Shown here: positions 17,498-24,664 of the stretch, one piece after another
How the letters are laid out: every line of letters begins with the position of its first letter
How positions within the stretch are numbered: position 1 is the first letter of the stretch
Assembly: GCA_964517435.1 (NCBI GenBank)
Contig: CAZFEC010000002.1
Coordinates: 98,206 to 162,205 of the forward strand
Length of the DNA: 64,000 nt
Origin: BS150m-G50 sp964517435
GTDB taxonomy: Bacteria; CAIWAD01; BS150m-G50
Direction of reading: 5' to 3'
The notes under the pieces: model-generated
What the model saw: the letters and a program-made list of their open reading frames with translations, nothing else
Databases searched by the model: none
What the model was told of the DNA's origin: nothing
Position numbers and translations under genes: made by a program

Positions 17498-17499
17498 AA

Positions 17500-17518
17500 G
17501 GGCGACCACCGGTCGCCC
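17500..17518. terminator. Hairpin between convergent genes
   Basis: Perfect 8-bp stem GGGCGACC / GGTCGCCC with a three-base loop. The flanking sequence gives a TTTTAATT tract on the minus strand, so it best serves as the terminator of the nuo operon; it lies just past the stop of the small envelope protein on the plus strand as well. Confidence 0.65.
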
Positions 17519-17552
17519 CGTATGTGCTATAGAATTCTCTCGGATGCAATAA

Positions 17553-17573
17553 GGGCAGGTCACAGACCTGCCC
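17553..17573. terminator. Second hairpin between convergent genes
   Basis: Perfect 8-bp stem GGGCAGGT / ACCTGCCC with a five-base loop (17553-17560 and 17566-17573). It is followed by short T-rich runs in both directions (TTACTGTATT on plus, TTATTGC on minus), consistent with a bidirectional terminator just past nuoI. Confidence 0.6.
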
Positions 17574-17583
17574 TTACTGTATT

Positions 17584-18222
17584 CTATCCTCCCACCCGAT
17601 AAATCGTCCCCTCCGGCACCGTTTCATGCTCCAGCGGCTTCACATGTTTCAGATGCGGCAGGATTTCCAGAATGTCCTTGCCGCGGAAAGCGGGACCGGT
17701 GCAGACGTTGGGACCCGGCTCCAGCAGTGACTCCAGGTTCAGCACCAGGTTGGCGCGCCGGTCGCTGGCCATCTCGGAGATACCGGTGTCCATGTGGATG
17801 GCGTCCATCGGGCAGGCTTCCACGCACATACCGCAGAAACAGCAGCGGGCCAGGTCGACTTCGAACACGCCCGGCATCTTCTCCTCCGGTACATCCTCCG
17901 GCGCCTCCATCGGCACGATATAGATGCAATGGTCGGGGCAGGCGGTCTCGCACAGCATGCAGGCTGTGCAGCGGGGGCGTCCGTCTTCATGCTTCTTGAT
18001 GCGGTGCCGGATGCGCAGCGCCCTGGGCAGTACCCGCCGCTGGTCGGGGTACTGGATGGTGACGCAGCCCGGTCGCGCCTTAATGCGCAGCCCCTTCATC
18101 AGGTGAAACCACATGTTGACGATGAAGTGGCGGATGGTAAGCGCGACACCCTTGGCGATACCGGGGTAGTAGACCGATTCCGTGACGCCGAAGTACTGAT
18201 CGCGGTTGACGTATTGAGACAT
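17584..18222 (-). CDS. nuoI: NADH-quinone oxidoreductase subunit I (2x[4Fe-4S])
   Basis: 212 residues. The two ferredoxin motifs CTACMLCETACP and CCFCGMCVEACP carry the eight cysteine ligands for clusters N6a and N6b. An amphipathic N-terminal region precedes them, as in NuoI proteins that lie at the membrane interface. It is the last gene of the nuo cluster and is followed by two terminator hairpins, so no J-N genes continue downstream. It lies 12 bases after nuoH. Confidence 0.93.
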   Translation of the reverse strand: MSQYVNRDQYFGVTESVYYPGIAKGVALTIRHFIVNMWFHLMKGLRIKARPGCVTIQYPDQRRVLPRALRIRHRIKKHEDGRPRCTACMLCETACPDHCIYIVPMEAPEDVPEEKMPGVFEVDLARCCFCGMCVEACPMDAIHMDTGISEMASDRRANLVLNLESLLEPGPNVCTGPAFRGKDILEILPHLKHVKPLEHETVPEGTIYRVGG

Positions 18223-18234
18223 GGCTGCTCTACC

Positions 18235-19320
18235 TTAGTTCAATGCGATGATGACAATACCGGTGATGACTACATTCAGCACCGCCAGCGGCAGCAGATA
18301 GACCCAGCAGAGCCGCATCAGCTGATCGTAGCGGAAACGGGGCAGCGTCCAGCGGACGATCTGCAGGAACCAGCCGAAGAAGACCAGCTTGCAGAGGAAC
18401 GACAGAATCTGCAGGATGACCACCACATGATGGGACAGGCTGATATCCCAGCCCCAGGGGAAGTGGAAGCCGTCGGCGTACAACCAGGGCACCTGCCAGC
18501 CGCCGAAGAACAGCGTCGTCAACAGTGCGCCCAGGATAACCATCTCGATGAATTCCGACATCATGAACAGACCGAACTTCAAGCCGGAATACTCCAGGTT
18601 GAAGCCGATGATTTCGGATTCACCCTCCGGCAGGTCGAACGGCACCCGCTTGGTCTCGGCGAAACCGGCGGGGAAGAAGAGTAACAGGCCCAGCGGTTGC
18701 AGGAAGATACCCCATTTGGGAATCCAGCCGTTGAACCAGTATTCCCCCTGCTGCATGACCATTTCGTTCAGCTGCACGGTGCCGAACACCATCACCAGGC
18801 CGATCAGCGACAGGCCGACTACCACTTCGTAGGAGATCAGCTGGCCCATGGCCCGAATGCCGCCAAAGGCGCTGTACTTGTTGTTGGAGGCCCAGGCGCC
18901 AAGCGTGATGGCGTAGATGCCCAGCGGCGCCAGGGCGAAGATGTAGAGGAAACCGACCCCCAGGTCGGCGATCTGCAGTTTGACCGTGCGTCCCAGCAGC
19001 TGCCACTCCGGTCCGAAGGGGATGACCGCGAAGGTGATCAGTACCGCGAACATGGCCAGGAACGGCGCGAAGTGAAACAGCCGTTTGTTGGCAAACGGCG
19101 GGGAGAAGTCCTCCTTGACGAACATCTTGATCGCGTCCGCCATCATGCTGATCAGGCCCCAGGCACGCAGCCCCAGTACGGAAGCGCGGTTGGCGCCGAT
19201 GCGATCCTGCATGATGGCGCTCTCCTTCCGTTCCGCCCACATCAGCAGAAAGGCCATCGGCAGGAGCAGGCAAACGACAATGAAGCAGATCTTGATCAGG
19301 GAGGCGATAGTCTCAAACAT
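18235..19320 (-). CDS. nuoH: NADH-quinone oxidoreductase subunit H (membrane)
   Basis: 361 residues with about eight to nine hydrophobic segments, typical for NuoH. Recognisable features are the GLRAWGLISMMADAIKMFVKED segment near residues 50-70, which corresponds to the conserved quinone-channel region, and the acidic loop motif FAETKRVPFDLPEGESEI that is strongly conserved in NuoH. The protein anchors the peripheral arm and forms the quinone entry site. Its start overlaps the end of nuoG by eight bases, so it is translationally coupled. Confidence 0.95.
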   Translation of the reverse strand: MFETIASLIKICFIVVCLLLPMAFLLMWAERKESAIMQDRIGANRASVLGLRAWGLISMMADAIKMFVKEDFSPPFANKRLFHFAPFLAMFAVLITFAVIPFGPEWQLLGRTVKLQIADLGVGFLYIFALAPLGIYAITLGAWASNNKYSAFGGIRAMGQLISYEVVVGLSLIGLVMVFGTVQLNEMVMQQGEYWFNGWIPKWGIFLQPLGLLLFFPAGFAETKRVPFDLPEGESEIIGFNLEYSGLKFGLFMMSEFIEMVILGALLTTLFFGGWQVPWLYADGFHFPWGWDISLSHHVVVILQILSFLCKLVFFGWFLQIVRWTLPRFRYDQLMRLCWVYLLPLAVLNVVITGIVIIALN

Positions 19321-20944
19321 GTGACGCTCCTACGGCTTCCTTGCTGACTTGCCGGCCGGGAGTGGCAACCGGTCCTTCAATCTGGGTAAAGGTTGTATTC
19401 AGTTCGGTCATCACCCGGCGCGCCTCCGGTAGGTCGCGCGGCACCCCCTTGATCTTAAGCGCCGCCGCCAGTTCCGACATCAGTTCCAGGCCGGGAATGG
19501 CGTCGCCCAGGGGCGGGAAGGCGCAGTTGATCTGCTGCACGATACCGTCGCAGCTGGTGAAGGACCCGCTCTGCTCGGCCCAGACGGCCAGCGGCAGCAG
19601 TACCTCCGGTTGGCGCGACCAGTCCGCCGTGTGAGTGGTACAGACGATCAACAACTCCAGTTTCTGCAGCAGGGAGGTATCGAGCAGGTCGGGCAGGTCA
19701 CTGCGCAGCGCGATCAGACCGGTGACGGCGCCGCTCTCGATCTGCTGTGCCAGCGTGCCCGCTTCGAACTGGGGCGGCAGCAGCAGCTCGGCGCAGCCCC
19801 GCGAGTTGGGATGAAGGTCGGCCCGCTTCAGCAGCTGATCATCGATACCAATCGACTCGCCCTGTAGCCGGTAGTCGATGTTGAACAGCTGGAGCCCGTC
19901 GTGACAGAGGCGGCGCAGGGCGGCCAGTGTCTCGTTGGTCTCGTCCGGACTGGCCAGTACGGCCAGCTTACCGTTGCCGTGCCGTTCGCGGAAAGCCGCG
20001 ATCAGGTTGGCCGCTTCGGCGATCGCTTCCGCACGACCCACGGTGAGTGGTTGACCGCCGCTGACGATGCTGGCTTGCTCCAGTCGGTTCTCGTCGATGG
20101 CGGGGTAGCCGTAGCGACCGCTGTCGCAGAGCCACCACCGGTTGATATTTTCGTTATAGCGGGGTTTGATCCGCTGCGCCCGTTTGCCTTCCCGCTTGTA
20201 GTCATGCTCGAGATCGAAATGCAGCTCGATGTTGCAGCCGCGGGCACAGCCGGGGCAGACGGTCGGTACCGATTGCAGGTACCAGGTGCGGCGTTCGAAC
20301 CGGAAACTGTTGTCGGTCAGCGCTCCCACCGGGCAGGTATCGACCACGTTGCCGGTGTAGTCGTTGTCGACGCCGGTTTCGGTCAGGGCGTGGATCTCGC
20401 TGTGCGAGCCGCGGTTGCGTACCCCCAGTTCCTTCTTGCCGACCACTTCCTCGAAGAAACGCATGCAGCGGGTGCAGAGCACACATCGCTCCGCGTCCAG
20501 CCGCAGGTTGCGGCCGATCGTCTGTCGCTTCGTCTTGTGAAGCTTTTCTTCGCTGTAGCGGCTGTAGTCCGGATTGCCGTACTGCTCGTAGTAGTCCTGC
20601 AGCTTGCATTCGCCGGCGCAGTCGCAGTAGGGGCAGTCGAGCGGGTGATTCAGCAGCAGGAATTCCAGGGCGGCGCGCCGGGCCTTCAATACGGCCGGTG
20701 TATCGGTACGTACTTTAAGACCATCCGCCACCTGGTTGACGCAGGCGACATCCACCTTGGCTCGACCGTTCATCTCCAGCTCGACCATGCACATGCGACA
20801 GTTGCCGGAGACCGGCAGGCAGGGATGGTAGCAGAAATGGGGGACCGGGAAACCCGATTGGTTACAGGCTTTCAGCACATTGGTACCGGCGGGGAAAGAG
20901 AAGTTCTCGCCGTTGATTTCGATAGTGATCTTGTTCTCTTCCAT
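19313..20944 (-). CDS. nuoG: NADH-quinone oxidoreductase subunit G (short form)
   Basis: 543 residues from the ATG at 20944, which aligns with the usual ferredoxin start (ITIEINGENFSFPAG). An in-frame extension to 21046 is rejected because it would translate through two hairpins. The [2Fe-2S] domain (CYHPCLPVSGNCRMC), the His/Cys cluster (LNHPLDCPYCDCAGEC), the [4Fe-4S] motif CVLCTRCMRFFEE and the fourth cluster TVCPGCARGC are visible. The molybdopterin-like part is much shorter than in the 900-residue E. coli protein. It belongs to the A-B-C-D-G-H-I cluster and lies after a hairpin-containing gap of about 108 bases behind nuoD. Confidence 0.9.
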   Translation of the reverse strand: MEENKITIEINGENFSFPAGTNVLKACNQSGFPVPHFCYHPCLPVSGNCRMCMVELEMNGRAKVDVACVNQVADGLKVRTDTPAVLKARRAALEFLLLNHPLDCPYCDCAGECKLQDYYEQYGNPDYSRYSEEKLHKTKRQTIGRNLRLDAERCVLCTRCMRFFEEVVGKKELGVRNRGSHSEIHALTETGVDNDYTGNVVDTCPVGALTDNSFRFERRTWYLQSVPTVCPGCARGCNIELHFDLEHDYKREGKRAQRIKPRYNENINRWWLCDSGRYGYPAIDENRLEQASIVSGGQPLTVGRAEAIAEAANLIAAFRERHGNGKLAVLASPDETNETLAALRRLCHDGLQLFNIDYRLQGESIGIDDQLLKRADLHPNSRGCAELLLPPQFEAGTLAQQIESGAVTGLIALRSDLPDLLDTSLLQKLELLIVCTTHTADWSRQPEVLLPLAVWAEQSGSFTSCDGIVQQINCAFPPLGDAIPGLELMSELAAALKIKGVPRDLPEARRVMTELNTTFTQIEGPVATPGRQVSKEAVGASHV

Positions 20945-20962
20945 AGGCAGGGCGCTCGGCTT

Positions 20963-20970
20963 TGTATCAC
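20963..20970. repeat. GTGATACA octamer copy, in the nuoD-nuoG gap
   Basis: An exact reverse-orientation copy (TGTATCAC) lies in the non-coding spacer just before the nuoG start. It is one of 21 exact copies counted in the window and one of the few outside genes. Confidence 0.5.
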
Positions 20971-21007
20971 TCAAATTTGCTATATACGAACTCAATCGGC
21001 CAACTGC

Positions 21008-21049
21008 CGCGATAGCGACAGCTATCGCGAACGCTTGCGATAGCAAGCG
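21008..21049. repeat. Two adjacent perfect hairpins between nuoD and nuoG
   Basis: The first is CGCGATAGC-GACA-GCTATCGCG (21008-21029), a 9-bp stem with a four-base loop. The second is CGCTTGC-GATA-GCAAGCG (21032-21049), a 7-bp stem with a four-base loop. They lie in the only sizeable gap inside the nuo operon. They may stabilise the upstream message end, attenuate downstream transcription, or be a repetitive palindromic element; no T-run follows. Confidence 0.7.
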
Positions 21050-21052
21050 CGA

Positions 21053-22273
21053 TCAACGATCCAGCTCACCCCCGATCATATTGATCGAACCGAAGCAGGG
21101 TACCACGTCGGCGATCATCCCCTGCTTGATCATCTGCGGCAAGGCCTGGGTGAAAGGCATGCAGGTGGGGCGCACCCGGCACTTGTGCGGGCGCAGCTCG
21201 CCGGTGCTGACCAGGTAGTAACCCAGCTCGCCGTTGGCCGCTTCGATCGCGTGATACACTTCACCTGCTTCCGGGCGGACACCGTTTTCCTGCATCAGCA
21301 GCTTGAAGTGCGCCATCAGTCCTTCGATGGAGCCGTAGACATCCTCCTTCGACGGCAGGGAGATGTTCTTGTCGACGATATTCACCGGACCGTCCGGCAG
21401 CTTGGTCAGCCCCTGCGCGATGATGCGGCAGCTCTGTTCGATTTCCAGCATGCGGATATAGAAGCGGTCGTAAACATCGCCGTTGGACAGGATCGGGACC
21501 TCGAAATCCACCTCGTCATAGGCCAGGTAGGGCTCCGCCAGCCGCACGTCGTACTCGACGCCGGTCGCACGCAGCATCGGTCCGGTGAAGCCGTAGGAGA
21601 TGGCGTCCTCGCGTCCGATGGTGCCGACGTCGCGGGTGCGGTCGATAAAGATCCGGTTGCGCGTCAGGAGGGTGTGTACTTCCCGGTTGATGTTGAGTGT
21701 TTCCGCGTTGATCTCGGCGGCCGCCGCGGCGAACCAGTTCGGCAGGTCGGCCACCATGCCGCCGATGCGGGTGAAGCTGGTGGTAACCCGGGCGCCGACA
21801 ACGCGCTCCAGCAGCTCCCACCACAGTTCACGACCCTTCATCAGGTAGAGGAACGGCGTGAAACCGCCCAGCTCCATCGCCGCCGCCGCCAGCGCGGTCT
21901 GGTGATCGCAGATCCGCATGATCTCGCTGAGCACCATCCGGATGTACTGGCCGCGCGGGGGAACCTCGATGTCCATCAGCTTCTCCACCGCCAGGTGGTA
22001 GCCGACATTGTTGATCAGCGGCGAGACATAGTTGAGCCGATCGGTGTAGATTACCGCCTGGTTCCAGTTATGGCATTCGCACATCTTCTCGAAGCCGCGG
22101 TGCAGGTAACCGATCACCACATCGGCTTCGAGGATGTCCTCCCCGGCCACCTGCAACACCATCTGGATGATGCCGTGCGTGGTGGGATGCGACGGCCCCA
22201 GGTTTATCTCCATCGTCTCCAGTTCGAGATCGTTGCGGGGAACGAACTTCTTGTCGGTGGTCTCCGTGGTCAT
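21053..22273 (-). CDS. nuoD: NADH-quinone oxidoreductase subunit D
   Basis: 406 residues from the ATG that overlaps the nuoC stop (ATGA at 22270-22273). The 49-kDa subunit signature INLGPSHPTTHG is near residue 22, followed by GYLHRGFEK and the quinone-site region. The long open frame upstream of this ATG is only nuoC read out of frame. The C-terminus GSINMIGGELDR is typical of NuoD. The protein pairs with NuoB at the quinone-reduction site. Confidence 0.95.
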   Translation of the reverse strand: MTTETTDKKFVPRNDLELETMEINLGPSHPTTHGIIQMVLQVAGEDILEADVVIGYLHRGFEKMCECHNWNQAVIYTDRLNYVSPLINNVGYHLAVEKLMDIEVPPRGQYIRMVLSEIMRICDHQTALAAAAMELGGFTPFLYLMKGRELWWELLERVVGARVTTSFTRIGGMVADLPNWFAAAAAEINAETLNINREVHTLLTRNRIFIDRTRDVGTIGREDAISYGFTGPMLRATGVEYDVRLAEPYLAYDEVDFEVPILSNGDVYDRFYIRMLEIEQSCRIIAQGLTKLPDGPVNIVDKNISLPSKEDVYGSIEGLMAHFKLLMQENGVRPEAGEVYHAIEAANGELGYYLVSTGELRPHKCRVRPTCMPFTQALPQMIKQGMIADVVPCFGSINMIGGELDR

Positions 22274-22770
22274 TCGTCGGCCCCTTTCTGGCGCGGCTCC
22301 ACCAGCGGGTGGCACTGCCTCCGGTCGTAGTCCTTGCGTAGCGGGTAGCCCTTGAACTCGGGGTAGAGCAGCAGCGGTCTGAGATCGGGATGTCCTTCGA
22401 ACAGGATGCCGTACATCTCGGCGCACTCCCGTTCGAACCAGTCGGCCGTCTTCCAGAGCGGTGCCAGGCTCGGTACCGGGTCGCCGTCGTTGACGCGGAC
22501 CTTGACCCGCAGGCGCCGGTTGCGCGCCAGGGAATAAAAGTGATACACGACCTCAAAGCGCTGGGGACGATTCTGTTCCAGGTAATCGACGGCGGTAAGG
22601 TCCATCAGGAACTCGAAGTGCAGGCGTGTCTCACACTGCAGCAACGCCGCCACTTCCGTCAGCGCGGCCGGCGGGATGACCACCGTCTCGTCGCCGCGGT
22701 GTGCATGCGTTTCCAGGATGGTTTCACCGCAGAGCTCCTGCAGGAGCGGAATGGTGTGCAGTTCGCTCAT
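22270..22770 (-). CDS. nuoC: NADH-quinone oxidoreductase subunit C
   Basis: 166 residues, starting one base after the nuoB stop with an AGGAGGTC ribosome site inside the nuoB end. The 30-kDa subunit motifs are seen: VVYHFYSLARNRRLRVKV, the segment DWFERECAEMYGILFEGHPDLRPLL, and YPEFKGYPLRKDY at the C-terminus. It is separate from nuoD, not fused as in E. coli, and overlaps nuoD by four bases. Confidence 0.94.
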   Translation of the reverse strand: MSELHTIPLLQELCGETILETHAHRGDETVVIPPAALTEVAALLQCETRLHFEFLMDLTAVDYLEQNRPQRFEVVYHFYSLARNRRLRVKVRVNDGDPVPSLAPLWKTADWFERECAEMYGILFEGHPDLRPLLLYPEFKGYPLRKDYDRRQCHPLVEPRQKGADE

Positions 22771-22771
22771 C

Positions 22772-23245
22772 TCAGACCTCCTGCGGTGAATGCTGGATCT
22801 TGGCCTGCAGCTTCATCACGGCGTCCAGCACCGTTTCGGGACGGGGCGGACAACCGGGAATGTACATGTCGACCGGGATGATATTGTCGATGCCCTGCAC
22901 CACGGCGTAGTTGTCGTAAGGACCGCCGGAGATGGTACAGGCGCCGAAGGCGACGACATATCTGGGGTCGCACATCTGGTCGTAAACCCGCTTCAGTACG
23001 GGCGAAAGCTTATGGTTGATGGTGCCCACCACCAGCAGCAGGTCCGCCTGACGCGGGGTAAAACGGGGCCAGGCGGCACCGAAGCGATCCAGGTCATAGC
23101 GCGCGGCGGAAGCTGACATGTATTCCATGCCGCAACAGGCCGTGACAAAGGGGTAGGGGAACATCGACCATTTGCGGGCCCAGCCCAGCAGGGCGTCCAG
23201 TTTCGTGGTAACGACGGCGTCGCCGAGGGGATTCTCTACTGCCAT
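22772..23245 (-). CDS. nuoB: NADH-quinone oxidoreductase subunit B
   Basis: 157 residues from the ATG at 23245, which overlaps the end of nuoA by ten bases; the longer open frame is nuoA out of frame. The ligands of cluster N2 are visible: the tandem cysteines in TACCGMEY, the Cys in FGACTISGG and the Cys in PGCPPRPE. The protein places the terminal FeS cluster next to the quinone. All key residues are present. Confidence 0.95.
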   Translation of the reverse strand: MAVENPLGDAVVTTKLDALLGWARKWSMFPYPFVTACCGMEYMSASAARYDLDRFGAAWPRFTPRQADLLLVVGTINHKLSPVLKRVYDQMCDPRYVVAFGACTISGGPYDNYAVVQGIDNIIPVDMYIPGCPPRPETVLDAVMKLQAKIQHSPQEV

Positions 23246-23598
23246 CGCAGGACTCCCTTCCGGAAGGCATAGAACAGCCCGATCAGCAGCACGCCCAGGA
23301 AGATCACCATCTGCCAGAAGCCGAACAGCCCCAGCTCCCTGAACTGCACGGCCCAGGGATAGAGGAAGATGATTTCGATATCGAAGATGATGAAGAGGAT
23401 CGCCACCGTGTAGTACTTGATGTGAATGCCGCGCCGGGGTGAATCGACCGCCTCCACACCGCACTCGAAGGGCTTCTCCTTGCTGGGATTGGTGCTGCGC
23501 GGACCCAGCAGGCCCTTGATGATCACCATGGCGCCGCTGATCAGGGCCGCCAGTGCGATCATCATGGCGACCGCGATAAAATCATGATTCAGGTTCAT
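23236..23598 (-). CDS. nuoA: NADH-quinone oxidoreductase subunit A
   Basis: 120 residues with three hydrophobic helices. The conserved loop KPFECGVEAVDSPRRG, containing the switchable Cys region of NuoA, and the membrane motif ILFIIFDIEIIFLYPWAV are present. It is the first gene of the minus-strand nuo operon. No clear promoter was identified in the 200-base gap upstream, which instead contains a large inverted-repeat element. Confidence 0.94.
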   Translation of the reverse strand: MNLNHDFIAVAMMIALAALISGAMVIIKGLLGPRSTNPSKEKPFECGVEAVDSPRRGIHIKYYTVAILFIIFDIEIIFLYPWAVQFRELGLFGFWQMVIFLGVLLIGLFYAFRKGVLRWQ

Positions 23599-23696
23599 GG
23601 CAGACTCGTCTGTCGTTGATGGAAACCAGCTCCGGGAAGTAACATTCGGGTCGTTGCTTCACAGGTTGCAACATCGTTTTCAAACGGATTAAGGAA

Positions 23697-23775
23697 GGCA
23701 TGTTGAGCGGCAATGGAACATTGTCCGTTCAAACATGCCTTTTGTAGCGCTGACGAGTGCAGCGCTACAAAAGGC
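23697..23775. repeat. Double inverted-repeat element upstream of nuoA
   Basis: Two adjoining palindromes. The right one is a perfect 16-bp stem, GCCTTTTGTAGCGCTG (23737-23752) against its complement (23760-23775), with a seven-base loop. The left one (23697-23739) pairs GGCATGTTGAGCGGCAAT with an arm whose complement is GGCATGTTTGAACGGACAAT, so it is near-perfect. They share GCC. It may be a MITE- or REP-like element, or a terminator for the minus-strand SPOR gene. There is no coding sequence. Confidence 0.75.
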
Positions 23776-23801
23776 TATTCTACGACGCAAAACCCAGCAT
23801 G

Positions 23802-24479
23802 TCAACGATTTGACTGTTTGGGTCCGGTTTTGCGGATAAAAGCTTCCGGATACTGCTGGCGGATGCCGGAGAGTACCGCCGCCGCGTCGCTGCGCTGGTT
23901 GAATTTCCCCACACAGATCTGAAAGGTTTCCGCTTCGGAGAGAATGATTATCTCACCCAGGCGGCGACGGAAATCAACCAGTGCGGTTGTATCACGCAGC
24001 GCCGCCACCTGAATGGTGTAGTGGGAATAAACCGGCGGTTCCGGGCGGGGAGCCGCCGCCGCTACCGGTCCCGGTACGATAACCGTCGCCGTGACGATCC
24101 AGGCGTCGGGCCAGCCCTGACCGGTCAATCGGTGTCGCAGCGCCGCCGCTTCCGCCCGCGTGGTGAAGTCTCCCGCCGTCAGTTTCCACCAGGGGTGGTG
24201 GTACTCGAGGTGGAGCGGAACCTGAAGCCGCGGCGACATCTGATGGAAGACATCGCGCACCGGCCGCCAGGAACTGTCGGCCAGCAGCTGTACCCGCCAG
24301 CCGGGCAGCCGGCCGTAAATCCGGGGCAGTTTCGGCGTGGGCGGCAGTTCGCGGAAAGCTTCGCTGGAACGTGCCGAACCGGGATCTGCATCAGCGATGC
24401 CGGTTTGCGCCAGAGCGGCGAACAGTAAGCAGAGAACCGGAAGGACGGCAATGGTGCAGGCTAGTCTGCGGTAGACCAT
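23802..24479 (-). CDS. Exported SPOR-like domain protein
   Basis: 225 residues. A signal peptide (about 1-28, MVYRRLACTIAVLPVLCLLFA) is followed by two SPOR-like repeats: WRVQLLADSSWRPVRDVF...WWKLTAGDFTTRAEAAALRHRL near 60-130, and YTIQVAALRDTTALVDFRRRL...QICVGKFNQRSDAAAVLSGI near 155-215. SPOR domains bind denuded peptidoglycan glycan strands, mostly in the periplasm or outer membrane. The gene is divergent from the PorU-like cluster and stands between it and the nuo operon. One GTGATACA octamer copy lies inside it (23988-23995). Confidence 0.8.
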   Translation of the reverse strand: MVYRRLACTIAVLPVLCLLFAALAQTGIADADPGSARSSEAFRELPPTPKLPRIYGRLPGWRVQLLADSSWRPVRDVFHQMSPRLQVPLHLEYHHPWWKLTAGDFTTRAEAAALRHRLTGQGWPDAWIVTATVIVPGPVAAAAPRPEPPVYSHYTIQVAALRDTTALVDFRRRLGEIIILSEAETFQICVGKFNQRSDAAAVLSGIRQQYPEAFIRKTGPKQSNR

Positions 24480-24664
24480 GAAACCTTCATGTACTGTAAT
24501 CTCGTTGTTCGATCACAAGAAATTAGAGAACCGGAAGTTCAAACGGAAGCGGGATTCCCTGTACGGTGTTGCCCGTTGATGTGCACTTCACCGGAAGCGG
24601 CTGCGGTCGACCCCCTGGGGAGGCGGCTTGACATTGGAGCCAGAAATGGTTCAATTGAGGACGC

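Noticed and set aside
20945..21046. N-terminal extension of nuoG
   Set aside because: It would translate two perfect hairpins and has no relation to the ferredoxin start.
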